A stretch of DNA of 29,568 nt. Source: Candidatus Faecivivens stercorigallinarum (GTDB lineage Bacteria > Bacillota > Clostridia > Oscillospirales > Ruminococcaceae). Of the stretch, positions 22,450 to 29,568 are shown in pieces. The notes under the pieces were generated by a model. It worked only from the letters and a program-made list of their open reading frames with translations. It made no database searches and had not been told where the DNA came from. The first letter of the stretch is position 1. Every line of letters starts with the position of its first letter. Made by a program: the position numbers and the translations under genes. The stretch is taken from positions 1 to 29,568 of the forward strand of contig DVLN01000202.1 in the NCBI GenBank assembly GCA_018715465.1, given 5' to 3'.

Positions 22450-23454
22450 TTGTCCAAACGCTATTACTGGCTGAAACTGAAGGACGATTTCTTCTCGTCC
22501 ATCAAGATTAAAAAATTGCGCAAAACCGAGGACGGCAACCTATTGACCATCATCTATCTGAAAATGCAGCTGCTGTCGGTCAAAAACGGCGGTACCCTGT
22601 CCTTTGAAGGGGTGGAAAGCAGCTTCGAGGAAGAATTGGCGCTGGCGTTGGACGAGGATGTGGACAGCGTGCGGACGACGCTTTTATACCTGCAAAATCT
22701 GGGGATGATTCAACACATTGGTGACGACGAATACCTGATACCGGACGTCGCGAAAAATGTGGGCAGTGAATCCGATTCCGCCGCCAGGATGCGGAAAATT
22801 CGTGACAAAGGCACAGCCGACAAAGAAACTCCGTCACATTGTGACGCGGATGTGCGCGGAAGTGACAAAAATGTGACGCTAGATATAGAGAAAGATAAAG
22901 AGAAAGATAGAGATATAGAGATAGATACAGATACAGAGATAGATACAGAGAGAGAGGGAGAGAAAGAAAAAGAGGGAGAACCCCCGCAGCCCATCGCGGA
23001 AGATGCGCCAGCTTTGCCGGAAAATGAACAAAAGTTTGAAAATCCGTCCCCATCCCGTCCTGACGGACGGCCCCCTGCCCCCAAAATCCCTTACGGCCAG
23101 ATTCAGCAGCTGTACAACGATACCTGCACCCAATTCCCCAGATGCCAGTCGGTCTCCGAAGGACGCAAACGCGCCATCCGGGCCAGGTTCCGGGAGGGGA
23201 AAGGGCTGGAGGATTTCCGGCGGCTGTTTGAAAAGGCGGAGGCAAGCCGGTTTCTGCGGGGAGACAACCCCCGCGGATGGAAGGCAAACTTTGACTGGCT
23301 GATCAAGGACGCAAATATGCTCAAGGTGTTGGAAGGAAGTTATGACGACCAGCAAAAAGGAGGAAACAACAATGGATATGGTACTTACCCGCAAACTGCT
23401 CGACCAGACCCCGCTGGAGGATTTGAGGAAATACCTGGAGGTCTACGACTCTGA
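22450..23454 (+). CDS. DnaD-like replisome organiser (phage replisome organiser N-terminal type)
   Basis: A 334-residue replication-initiation protein. The N-terminal winged-helix domain (about residues 1-115) begins SKRYYWLKLKDDFFSSIKIK and contains LLTIIYLKMQLLSVKNGGTL, a typical opening of the replisome organiser N-terminal family. A highly charged linker follows, and the C-terminal part (IPYGQIQQLYNDTC and GDNPRGWKANFDWLIKD) matches the small DnaD/DnaB-like C-terminal region. I choose the TTG at 22450, which lies 7 nt after AGGGGAG; the upstream ATG at 22360 would be almost at the transcription start with no spaced site. Its end overlaps the next gene by 83 bp. DnaD-type proteins work with DnaC/DnaI loaders to place the replicative helicase. 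The gene could be chromosomal or from an old prophage. Confidence 0.87.
   Translation: MSKRYYWLKLKDDFFSSIKIKKLRKTEDGNLLTIIYLKMQLLSVKNGGTLSFEGVESSFEEELALALDEDVDSVRTTLLYLQNLGMIQHIGDDEYLIPDVAKNVGSESDSAARMRKIRDKGTADKETPSHCDADVRGSDKNVTLDIEKDKEKDRDIEIDTDTEIDTEREGEKEKEGEPPQPIAEDAPALPENEQKFENPSPSRPDGRPPAPKIPYGQIQQLYNDTCTQFPRCQSVSEGRKRAIRARFREGKGLEDFRRLFEKAEASRFLRGDNPRGWKANFDWLIKDANMLKVLEGSYDDQQKGGNNNGYGTYPQTARPDPAGGFEEIPGGLRL
22881..22980 (+). repeat. Purine-rich hexamer-like microsatellite in the DnaD-like gene
   Basis: A run of imperfect GATAGA/GATACA/GAGAAA units encodes the alternating-charge linker containing DKEKDRDIEIDTDTEIDTER. The unit is a multiple of three, so slippage would change linker length without a frameshift. 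Such linkers are common between the two domains of these proteins. Confidence 0.85.
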
Positions 23455-24259
23455 CGCCGACAAAATCCAGGGGATGACCGGCACCCAGATGATCCGGTAT
23501 ATGGCCTCCCGCCCCAAACCGCCCTTTGGCGATGAGTATGCTGAGGCACTCCGCATCCGGGAATATAACCTTCGCCCCGGCAAATTGACCGGGTACGACT
23601 GCCCGGTCTGCCGCAACAAGGGGCACCTGATGGATATTGCCGAGGACGGAACCCGGGTCATGCGGATCTGCGGCTGCCAGGCAAAACGGGCGATCCTGGC
23701 AAACGCCGGCAGCTCCAACATGGGGGAACTGCTCAATAAACGCTTTTCCGATTTCCAGCCGGCCGAGGACTGGCAGAAGGCGATGCTGCAAACGGCAAAG
23801 CAGTTTGTCACAGACGGCGGGCAGGGATGGTTTGCGATGTTCGGCCAGACCGGCTGCGGGAAAACACACCTCTGTTCGGCTGTCGCAAACCAGCTGCTGA
23901 AAAACGGGCGGCAGGTGCTCTATATGCTCTGGACGACCGAGATCCGGCAGCTCAAACGGCTGGCGACCGACCCCCAGTACGACCGGATCTTCGACCGGTT
24001 CCGGCTGGCGGAGGTGCTGTATATCGACGACCTGTTTAAGGGCAAGGTCACCGACGCGGATGTCCAGACCTGCTATGATCTCTTAAACTACCGCTACAAC
24101 AACACAAAGCTGACCACCATCATCTCCAGCGAACTCAGCCTCGCACAGATTCAGCAGATCGACGGCGCAATCGCCGGGCGCATCCGGGAGCGGTGCGGCA
24201 CAAACTTTGTCACCATCTCCCCCGACCCGGCCAAAAACTGGCGGCTGAAAGGGGGATAA
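23372..24259 (+). CDS. DnaC/DnaI-like AAA+ helicase loader
   Basis: This 295-residue ATPase loads the replicative helicase. The N-terminal part contains a likely zinc site, CPVCRNKGHLMDI followed by MRICGCQAKRA. The AAA+ core shows Walker A WFAMFGQTGCGKTHLCSAVA, Walker B AEVLYIDDLFKG and a sensor-like TTIISSELSLAQI. The late AGRIRERC segment holds the arginine-rich end of this family. I choose ATG 23372 behind AAAAGGAGG; this start lies inside the end of the DnaD-like gene, so the pair is probably co-translated and co-transcribed from the promoter at 22319. Confidence 0.92.
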   Translation: MDMVLTRKLLDQTPLEDLRKYLEVYDSDADKIQGMTGTQMIRYMASRPKPPFGDEYAEALRIREYNLRPGKLTGYDCPVCRNKGHLMDIAEDGTRVMRICGCQAKRAILANAGSSNMGELLNKRFSDFQPAEDWQKAMLQTAKQFVTDGGQGWFAMFGQTGCGKTHLCSAVANQLLKNGRQVLYMLWTTEIRQLKRLATDPQYDRIFDRFRLAEVLYIDDLFKGKVTDADVQTCYDLLNYRYNNTKLTTIISSELSLAQIQQIDGAIAGRIRERCGTNFVTISPDPAKNWRLKGG

Positions 24260-24300
24260 TCTGTCTGGCCTTAACCCCCATCGGCGGAGGCAGAAGGGGG

Positions 24301-24528
24301 TTGTTAAATTCCCCTGAAAGGTATGTTGAACAGCTGTTTGAACAACTGGCCAGCCAGCTGGCAGCTCAGCCGTTATCCCAGGCGGGGGATGATCATGTCG
24401 GGGTGCATACGGTTCCATCTGCTGATCGGGCGAAGGAGGTACTCCCGGAGACGCTCCCGGATGTCCCGTCCGATGAGCTGATCGCCGATATCCTCACCGA
24501 GCTGGACGAGTGGGCGCGGTCGGGATAA
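24301..24528 (+). CDS. Small hypothetical ORF after the helicase-loader gene
   Basis: A TTG at 24301 opens a 75-codon frame in phase with a TAA at 24526-24528. AGAAGGGGG lies directly upstream but very close. The product starts LNSPERYVEQLFEQLASQL and ends with the acidic ELIADILTELDEWARSG, which looks like real helical protein. No family is recognised. The AACCCCC/GGGGGTT inverted repeat at about 24280-24306 covers the start. It may be a genuine third gene of the replication operon or the decayed end of something else. Confidence 0.4.
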   Translation: MLNSPERYVEQLFEQLASQLAAQPLSQAGDDHVGVHTVPSADRAKEVLPETLPDVPSDELIADILTELDEWARSG

Positions 24529-24543
24529 TAAAGGCTGCTGCTG

Positions 24544-24585
24544 AAAAAAACAGACAGGCTGCCTGTTGAACAAGCGGCCTGTCTG
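24544..24585 (-). terminator. Rho-independent terminator of the peptide cluster
   Basis: On the minus strand a 9-bp perfect stem (CAGACAGGC with GCCTGTCTG, at 24577-24585 and 24551-24559) encloses a 17-nt loop and is followed by seven T (24544-24550). It lies just past the stop of the ABC transporter gene and ends the minus-strand operon. Convergent plus-strand transcripts see no T-run after it. Confidence 0.9.
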
Positions 24586-24594
24586 CCGGGGTGG

Positions 24595-26319
24595 CTATTC
24601 GGTTTGTGGGGCTGCGTCTGCCGTTTGGGAGGACAGGTCGATGACCCTGTCGCAGATCTCCAGCGCCGCCGGGCGATGGGTGATCAGCAGGACCGTCTTA
24701 TTGGTCATCCTTTGCAGATTGCACAGCAGCTTCTGCTCGGTCTTTTCGTCCAGCGCACTGGTCGATTCATCCAGAATCAGGACGGGGCGGTCGGAAAAGA
24801 TGGCGCGGGCAATCGCGATCCGCTGCATCTGCCCTTCCGACAGCCCGGCGCCCCGTTCGCCCAGCCGGGTATCCATCCCCAGCTCGAGTGCGGACACAAA
24901 TTCATCGGCGCAGGCGATCTGCAAGGCGCGCTCAATCCGTTCATCTTGCTGCATCGCGTCCTGGTCCCCGAAGGCGACGATCTCACGGATGCTGCCGCTG
25001 ATCAGCTGGTTGCCCTGCGGGACATAGGCAAACAGCCCCCGCCAGGCAGCGGTCAGCGGATATTCGGCATTCTCCGAACGAATGTACCGTTCCCCCTCAT
25101 CCAGCGGGTAGAGGCTCATCAGCAGCTTAAACAGGGTGCTTTTGCCGCTGCCCGACTGTCCGGTAAAGGCGACATATTCTCCCTTTTTCACCTCGAAATT
25201 CAGATGGTCGATGACCTGTAACTGTTCAGCCGTCACGCCGTCCTTATCCCGCCGCCGGTAGGAGAAGACCGCATCCCTGACCCCCAGTGCCTGGAATTCT
25301 TCCGCATAAAACCGCCGGACTTCCTTCGCTTCAACCGGGCTGCCGTCGTTGTCGTCCGGGTAGGCTTCCGCCTCCATCAGCCGCTCGGCGCTCGCCGTCA
25401 TCGCAAAATACCGGGGGATGATACCGGTCAGCATCGCAAAGGGGGACTGGACCTGGCCCACCAGCTGCAATACCGCGGTAAAGGTCCCGTAGGAGAGGGT
25501 CCCTTTCAGGATGCCATACCCGCAGTAGACGGCGCCCAGAAGGTAGCCGCCGTCCGCAACGATTCCAAACCCGAAGTTGCACAGGTTGGAAAAGGTGGTG
25601 CGCTGCATCCGCGCGGCTTTATGCTGCTTCATCTTTTGGGCGGCATCTTTGCAGGTTTTCTGTTCCATCGAGAAAATCCGAATGATCATCAGGCTTTCCA
25701 GCCGCTCCTGCAAAAAGGAGAGGACCGCGCCATACGCCTCCTGCACCTTCTTATGCAGCCGCTTGAGTACCTTTCGCAGCAGGGCGGTCATCAGCAGGAT
25801 AAACAGGCCGGCCGGTATCAGAATCGCCAGAAACGCCGGTTCCAGCACAATCAGCGCCGCAAGTGCGCTGCCCAGCCTTGCCAGCATCCCCCCAAGCCCG
25901 GGAAGGATGTCGATAATCCCGCCGGTCACGACCGAGACGTCGGAGGTCAGGCGGGAAATCCATTCGCCGGAATGGGTGGCGGTGACGGTGGCGTGGTCTT
26001 TTTTGAGCAGGACGGAAAACAGCCGCTCTTTGAAAAGGTTTTCCAGCGACGCGGAGGTCCATTCATGCAGATGGCGGTTGATTATCCGCAGCAGGTTTTC
26101 AAATAAAAACAATCCGGCGATACACAGCCCGACCTGTATAAAAACATCCAGCTGCTTTGCGGTCGCCGAATCAATCAGCGACATGAACAGGATTGCCGAA
26201 GCAACCCCGCACAGCCCGAATATAATCTGTATCACCAACAGCCCTGCCACACTGGTTTTATACCGCCCGGATACCTTCCAGAGCCAGCGCAGGGTATTGC
26301 TGTTCAAGTTCAGTTTCAT
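24595..26319 (-). CDS. ABC transporter with fused membrane and ATPase domains (probable peptide exporter)
   Basis: This 574-residue half-transporter has six hydrophobic spans in the first about 310 residues (type I exporter fold, opening TSVAGLLVIQIIFGLCGVAS). The ATPase domain shows Walker A FTGQSGSGKSTLFKLLMSLY, the Q-loop VPQGNQL, signature LSEGQMQRIAIARAI and Walker B RPVLILDESTSALDE, with the switch His in LLITHRP. There is no N-terminal C39 peptidase domain, so leader removal would need another protease. It is the last gene of the minus-strand operon, 51 bp after the nucleotidyltransferase. It most likely exports the modified peptides made by the cluster. Start at ATG 26319; an AAGGAA site lies about 12 nt upstream. 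Confidence 0.88.
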   Translation of the reverse strand: MKLNLNSNTLRWLWKVSGRYKTSVAGLLVIQIIFGLCGVASAILFMSLIDSATAKQLDVFIQVGLCIAGLFLFENLLRIINRHLHEWTSASLENLFKERLFSVLLKKDHATVTATHSGEWISRLTSDVSVVTGGIIDILPGLGGMLARLGSALAALIVLEPAFLAILIPAGLFILLMTALLRKVLKRLHKKVQEAYGAVLSFLQERLESLMIIRIFSMEQKTCKDAAQKMKQHKAARMQRTTFSNLCNFGFGIVADGGYLLGAVYCGYGILKGTLSYGTFTAVLQLVGQVQSPFAMLTGIIPRYFAMTASAERLMEAEAYPDDNDGSPVEAKEVRRFYAEEFQALGVRDAVFSYRRRDKDGVTAEQLQVIDHLNFEVKKGEYVAFTGQSGSGKSTLFKLLMSLYPLDEGERYIRSENAEYPLTAAWRGLFAYVPQGNQLISGSIREIVAFGDQDAMQQDERIERALQIACADEFVSALELGMDTRLGERGAGLSEGQMQRIAIARAIFSDRPVLILDESTSALDEKTEQKLLCNLQRMTNKTVLLITHRPAALEICDRVIDLSSQTADAAPQTE

Positions 26320-26370
26320 ATGAAGGTATGTTCCTTGTCTGCCGTCAGTCTCTGCCGGCTGGTTTGAGTC

Positions 26371-27570
26371 TCAGCGGATTCCCGCCGCATCGAAGATCGC
26401 CTGCAATTCATCAAAATTGCTCTTTGCCTGTGCCTGGGCGACCTTGCGGATTTTGTCCCGTTCCAGAAAGAGGATGCGAAACCCTCTGTACACCCAGTAT
26501 GCAGGCAGCAGCCAGGCATGTTTTTTCAAAACCGGATAATCCCGTGCCATCACCCCCAGCGGCAGGAAACAGTGCCGGAAGGTGTTGACCAGCGAATTGT
26601 ACAGATACGATTTTCGGTCGGAATCCATCATCCGCAGACTGTCCTGTGTCATCCGGCTGCCGTGGATGCTGGAATGGGTCAGATACCCCAGCACCAGCTC
26701 CGCCTGCTGGTCTATCGGGCCTTGCTCCTCAAAAAAGGCGTTGGCGAAACCTTCCATCTTTCCGGCAAACTCCTTCAGGTGCAGCACGTGAAGCTGGGCG
26801 TCAATATACTGCCGGTCGAGCGTTTCCCCCTTTTCGCGGAGGAAGAGGAAGATGTCCGCCAGCGGACGGATGCCGACCCCTGCGTTTGTAAAGTGCTTGT
26901 AGAAGTGGCTGACCTGATGGATCAAAAACAGCTCGTCCGACAGCTGATAGACATGCTCCTTCCCGTCCACCCGGGCGTCCTCATCCCAGAAGTGCTCCGC
27001 CTTTTCCCGCAGCCAGCTGGTTTCAGCAGGGGAGAGGTTGCGTTCATCTATCAGCGTCCGGTGCAGCTCAACATACAGATAGGGCGGCTTTTTGTAGCTG
27101 TCGTGGAAGTTTTCCTCCACCTCATCCAGCTGGTAGCCATGTTTTTGCATCCAACCGTTCAGCTTTTCGCTGTCAAACGCTCTGATCAGGATGTCCAGGT
27201 CAGACATACTCCGCATCAGCGGGTCGGGGTACATCTCCCGCAGTACCCAGCCTTTCATCGGCAGGCAGTCGATCCCGTCCTGCTCCATCTCCTCGAGCAG
27301 CTGCTGCATTTCATGTTCCTGAACCAGCCCGCGGTAGGCTTCCTGCTGATAGGACGGTTTGAGCTGGGCACGGATGGTTTCCCAGGGCATGCCCTGCTGT
27401 TGTTCGATGACCGGGTAAAGCATCGACACAAGATTTTGACGCAGGACCAGCCGCACCAGCTGCACAGGGTCACAGCCATCGGCCCATTCGATTGTCCGGC
27501 TGTCATCCTGATGCAGCGCAGCGTGCATGAGTTTGAGGAGTATATCGACTTCTTTTTGACGGTTCAGCAT
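26371..27570 (-). CDS. Nucleotidyltransferase-family protein (NTP_transf_5-like) of the peptide cluster
   Basis: A 399-residue protein with the nucleotidyltransferase-fold segment DCLPMKGWVLREMYPDPL followed by RSMSDLDILIRAFD, where the DLD carries the metal-binding acidic pair. The downstream YLYVELHRTLIDER holds a further Glu and His, and LFLIHQVSHFYKHFTNAGVG is also typical. This is the pattern of the uncharacterised PF14907-type family, which is often found in peptide-natural-product clusters, including some lasso-peptide clusters of Firmicutes. Its chemistry is unknown. I start at ATG 27570 (GAGG six bases upstream); the longer in-frame start at 27654 lacks a site and would overlap the preceding gene. 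It probably modifies or controls the peptide, or confers self-protection; none of these can be shown here. Confidence 0.8.
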   Translation of the reverse strand: MLNRQKEVDILLKLMHAALHQDDSRTIEWADGCDPVQLVRLVLRQNLVSMLYPVIEQQQGMPWETIRAQLKPSYQQEAYRGLVQEHEMQQLLEEMEQDGIDCLPMKGWVLREMYPDPLMRSMSDLDILIRAFDSEKLNGWMQKHGYQLDEVEENFHDSYKKPPYLYVELHRTLIDERNLSPAETSWLREKAEHFWDEDARVDGKEHVYQLSDELFLIHQVSHFYKHFTNAGVGIRPLADIFLFLREKGETLDRQYIDAQLHVLHLKEFAGKMEGFANAFFEEQGPIDQQAELVLGYLTHSSIHGSRMTQDSLRMMDSDRKSYLYNSLVNTFRHCFLPLGVMARDYPVLKKHAWLLPAYWVYRGFRILFLERDKIRKVAQAQAKSNFDELQAIFDAAGIR

Positions 27571-27632
27571 GATCTCCCTCGCAATATAGATTGAACACCA
27601 AAGATCATCCAGTTGGAAAACCGGACAGCATT

Positions 27633-29036
27633 TTATTTTTCTGTTTTTCCCCATTTGGCTTGTGCATCCTCGATCGCCTGCCGGATACGGGCATCGTATT
27701 CATTTTTCCAGAACATGCACATCTGGCGGTCGCAGCCCATCGGGTTCTGATCAATCGCAAGCGCACTTGCCCGGCAGCCGCCGCCGCATTTGTACTTGTA
27801 ATCACATCCGGCGCACTCGGCGTTTGCAGCCAGCAGGTCGCGGATACGGCCGTTGACAAACTGCATATAATAGCTGCTGCTCAGTCCCTGCCGCAGGCCG
27901 ATTTGCTGTACTTTGGGAAACAGCTCCTGTTTGGGGCTGGCGGTCATCGGCATGCAGGGGAGCAGACGTCCGTCCGGCGTGATATAGCAGGACCAGCGGA
28001 CCGCTCCGCACAGGTAGTTGTCCAGACAGCTTTCGGTGCCGTCATAGCAGTGGACGCTCAGCTCACCCGGTGCATCCTGCCGCATCCTGACCATCCCGCC
28101 GAATTCCAGCTGTTTGATCGGCCGGCCGCTCTTATAGTACCACTCGATATAGGGGAGCATCGCCTGGATGTATTCTTCCCGGGTCATTCCGTTGCCTTCG
28201 CTGTGTGCGTTCCAGAGATCGGTCGGGTCGACGTTAGAGGTTTTGATGTATTCGATGCCGGCCGCCCGCAGGGCTTCAACCGTCGCCGGAATGGAATCGA
28301 CATTTCCCCGGTGGACGCACATGCCGACGCTGACCTGATATCCCCGCGAATGGCAAAGCTGCATTGCACGCAGGGCGTCCTCTTCCGCACCCTTCCGGCC
28401 CCGCATCCAGTCGTGCCAGCCGACCCCGTCAAAGCTGATTGCAAACGACGGATGCAGGCCGCGCCGCTCAAACTCGTCCAGCACCGCGTCATTCAGCAGC
28501 CAGCCGTTGGTACTGAAATTTCGGATGACCATATGGTGGGAGAGAATCCGGTCGATCAGCTGCCAGATATCCTTTCGGACCAGCGGTTCGCCGCCGGTGA
28601 TATCCACCCACAGGACACCGCATTCCGCCATCTGGTCGATCAGGTCAAACGCTTCCTCAGTGGAAAGCTCGCCCAGCATCCCGTCCGGCGCGTCCATGTA
28701 GCAGTGACGGCAGCGGAAGTTGCACCGTCCAGTCACAGACCAGAATACCTTGCTCACATAGCGGTTTTTATAGTACTGATAATATTGATCCTCTGCCAGC
28801 GGCTGGGGGGTTTCGCACGGCTGGATAAAGCCCTTTTCTTCCGCTTCCCGCAGGGCGTCCAGTGTCTCATCGTCAAGGGATGATGCGGATAGTTCCGTTT
28901 CGCCGTCGCAGAGCAGCAGCGTCTGAAACATCTCTCTGGACAGGGTCATGATTTGATTTTCCGGCCGCCTGACCAGCACCCATGCCATTCCTTCCCATCC
29001 GCGCAGCAGGTATTCCGGTTTGAGACTGTAATACAT
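27633..29036 (-). CDS. Radical SAM/SPASM peptide maturase
   Basis: This 467-residue enzyme probably installs a thioether or carbon-carbon cross-link in the precursors encoded upstream. Its first about 80 residues (YYSLKPEYLLRGWEGMAWVL and then LSREMFQTLLLCDGE) look like a PqqD-like leader-recognition (RRE) domain. The radical SAM core starts with WSVTGRCNFRCRHCYMD, giving the CX3CX2C cluster site at Cys105, Cys109 and Cys112, followed by DITGGEPLVRKD. The C-terminal SPASM domain for extra iron-sulfur clusters includes LCGAVRWSCYITPDGRLLPC, CAGCDYKYKCGGGCRA and MGCDRQMC. GGAAGG precedes the ATG at 29036. It follows two precursor genes and precedes the nucleotidyltransferase and exporter genes. 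The type of bond cannot be told from sequence. Confidence 0.92.
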   Translation of the reverse strand: MYYSLKPEYLLRGWEGMAWVLVRRPENQIMTLSREMFQTLLLCDGETELSASSLDDETLDALREAEEKGFIQPCETPQPLAEDQYYQYYKNRYVSKVFWSVTGRCNFRCRHCYMDAPDGMLGELSTEEAFDLIDQMAECGVLWVDITGGEPLVRKDIWQLIDRILSHHMVIRNFSTNGWLLNDAVLDEFERRGLHPSFAISFDGVGWHDWMRGRKGAEEDALRAMQLCHSRGYQVSVGMCVHRGNVDSIPATVEALRAAGIEYIKTSNVDPTDLWNAHSEGNGMTREEYIQAMLPYIEWYYKSGRPIKQLEFGGMVRMRQDAPGELSVHCYDGTESCLDNYLCGAVRWSCYITPDGRLLPCMPMTASPKQELFPKVQQIGLRQGLSSSYYMQFVNGRIRDLLAANAECAGCDYKYKCGGGCRASALAIDQNPMGCDRQMCMFWKNEYDARIRQAIEDAQAKWGKTEK

Positions 29037-29058
29037 AATCTATCCTTCCGTTTCTGTA

Positions 29059-29097
29059 AAGAAAAGGGCAGGCAGAACCCATCGCCTGCCTGCCCTT
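29059..29097 (-). terminator. Strong hairpin between precursor 1 and the maturase gene
   Basis: On the minus strand AAGGGCAGGCAG and CTGCCTGCCCTT form a perfect 12-bp stem (29064-29075 with 29086-29097) with a 10-nt loop, and TTCTTT follows. It looks like a terminator sitting inside the operon, so only part of the transcription would reach the maturase gene. Confidence 0.85.
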
Positions 29098-29127
29098 CTT
29101 GTTGACTCATGCCAATTCGTTTTTTAA

Positions 29128-29307
29128 TTAGCCCTGATAATTCTCATGAACGCCATCTGCGCAGCCAGCGCCGGGCCGGTCAAAGCTGGTGTTGCAGTAG
29201 TAGGTATCGCTGGTGGTACCGCTGGTGGTACCGCTGGTGGTGATGACATCGCTGTTATCAAATACGACGCGCTCCGCAACTGCTTTTTCGTACTTCTTTT
29301 CAGACAT
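29128..29307 (-). CDS. RiPP precursor peptide 1 (two-Cys core)
   Basis: A 59-residue ORF starting MSEKKYEKAVAERVVFDNSD with VITTS at residues 21-25. The first part is shared with the peptide encoded upstream: YEKAV, a Val-rich turn, then FDNSDVITTS. This conserved leader next to a radical SAM/SPASM enzyme is the main evidence. The rest is a distinct core with three TTS steps and then YYCNTSFDRPGAGCADGVHE. The two cysteines are 10 residues apart and the second follows GAG. GGAGGG lies upstream of the ATG at 29307. Export or cleavage near the VITTS motif is plausible but unproven. I did not recognise a named precursor family. Confidence 0.85.
   Translation of the reverse strand: MSEKKYEKAVAERVVFDNSDVITTSGTTSGTTSDTYYCNTSFDRPGAGCADGVHENYQG
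29209..29241 (-). repeat. Short 12-bp tandem repeat in precursor 1
   Basis: On the plus strand GCTGGTGGTACC occurs twice in a row and is followed by GCTGGTGGT. It encodes the TTSG/TTSG/TTSD steps at the leader-core boundary. Precursor 2 has only one TTS at the same place, so the extra copies appear to come from local duplication. Confidence 0.85.
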
Positions 29308-29335
29308 AAATAACCCTCCAATTTGTTTATTTTAT

Positions 29336-29366
29336 AAAAAGCCTATATGATCTCCGTGGATAGGCT
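29336..29366 (-). terminator. Hairpin between precursor 2 and precursor 1
   Basis: On the minus strand AGCCTAT and ATAGGCT (29360-29366 and 29340-29346) form a 7-bp stem with a 13-nt loop, followed by TTTTT. It is a moderate terminator or attenuator placed just after the first precursor gene. Confidence 0.75.
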
Positions 29367-29382
29367 CTTTATTTCAGCTGTA

Positions 29383-29565
29383 TTAATCTTTATCTTTCCA
29401 AGACTGACTCGGGCAAACTCCGCCGGTTCTGGTACAGCCATTGCCCTTGTCATGACCATTTGCCCAGCAGTCTCTCTCGTCGCTGGTGGTAATGACATCG
29501 CTGTTGTCAAACTGTACATGCTCAACAACGGCTTTCTCGTACTGCTCTACTTTTTTGTCAGACAT
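29383..29565 (-). CDS. RiPP precursor peptide 2 (three-Cys core)
   Basis: A 60-residue ORF starting MSDKKVEQYEKAVVEHVQFD. It shares the leader pattern of the next gene, ending FDNSDVITTS. Its core reads DERDCWANGHDKGNGCTRTG and continues GVCPSQSWKDKD. The first two cysteines are 10 residues apart and the second follows GNG, exactly the spacing and glycine pattern of precursor 1 (GAG-C). A third Cys is unique to this core. The start ATG is at 29565, so its ribosome site and promoter lie beyond the window, and more precursor genes could precede it. Confidence 0.87.
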   Translation of the reverse strand: MSDKKVEQYEKAVVEHVQFDNSDVITTSDERDCWANGHDKGNGCTRTGGVCPSQSWKDKD

Positions 29566-29568
29566 AAT

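Noticed and set aside
29124..29321. 65-codon minus-strand frame with many Pro/Ala residues over precursor 1
   Set aside because: The overlapping 59-codon frame has the strong GGAGGG site and the leader shared with precursor 2, so this one is the wrong frame.
1..29568. tRNA, rRNA and other structural RNA genes
   Set aside because: Reading both strands I saw no tRNA-like CCA-ended cloverleaf or rRNA segment; a covariance-model scan was not possible here.

Overview
The window looks like chromosome from a fairly GC-rich gut-type Firmicute (class Clostridia, most like the Oscillospiraceae/Ruminococcaceae). Supporting signs are strong AGGAGG-type ribosome sites, a split tyrosine kinase (CpsC/CpsD type) with a PHP-type phosphatase, a DnaD-like/DnaC-like replication pair, and a radical-SAM peptide cluster. 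The genus cannot be fixed from sequence alone.

Region 1 (1-1550) is a junk-like junction. It holds the end of an XRE-type regulator, an IS3-family element on the minus strand that has lost its 5' part, and the last about 63 codons of an esterase-like gene with its terminator. Region 2 (1550-1947) is an AT-rich non-coding stretch with the likely promoter of the next operon.

Region 3 (1948-22239) is one long plus-strand exopolysaccharide/capsule operon of the Wzx/Wzy type. It starts with a regulatory and export module: chain-length/kinase activator, BY-kinase, PHP phosphatase, an unrecognised membrane-anchored protein and an LCP attachment enzyme. Nucleotide-sugar and initiation genes follow: a 4,6-dehydratase, a PLP aminotransferase, an ATP-grasp ligase, an epimerase and a short PglC-like phosphoglycosyl transferase. 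Then come two glycosyltransferases, the polymerase, a third glycosyltransferase, the flippase, a UDP-glucuronate 4-epimerase and UDP-glucose dehydrogenase (ugd). Two of the sugar enzymes carry in-frame tandem-repeat insertions beside their Rossmann folds. A 1049-bp insertion sequence with a 25-bp target duplication sits exactly on the start of ugd. It removed the original ribosome site but left the reading frame whole and overlapping the transposase stop.

Region 4 (22319-24528) has a textbook promoter followed by a DnaD-like replisome protein, a DnaC/DnaI-like helicase loader and a doubtful small ORF.

Region 5 (29568 down to 24544, minus strand) is a candidate RiPP (ribosomally made, modified peptide) system: two short precursors with a shared leader and different Cys-containing cores, a radical SAM/SPASM maturase, a nucleotidyltransferase-family protein, an ABC exporter and a terminator. 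A hairpin with a U-rich tail follows each precursor gene, which would favour much more precursor than enzyme. The precursor family was not recognised, so this is the best candidate for an undescribed system here.
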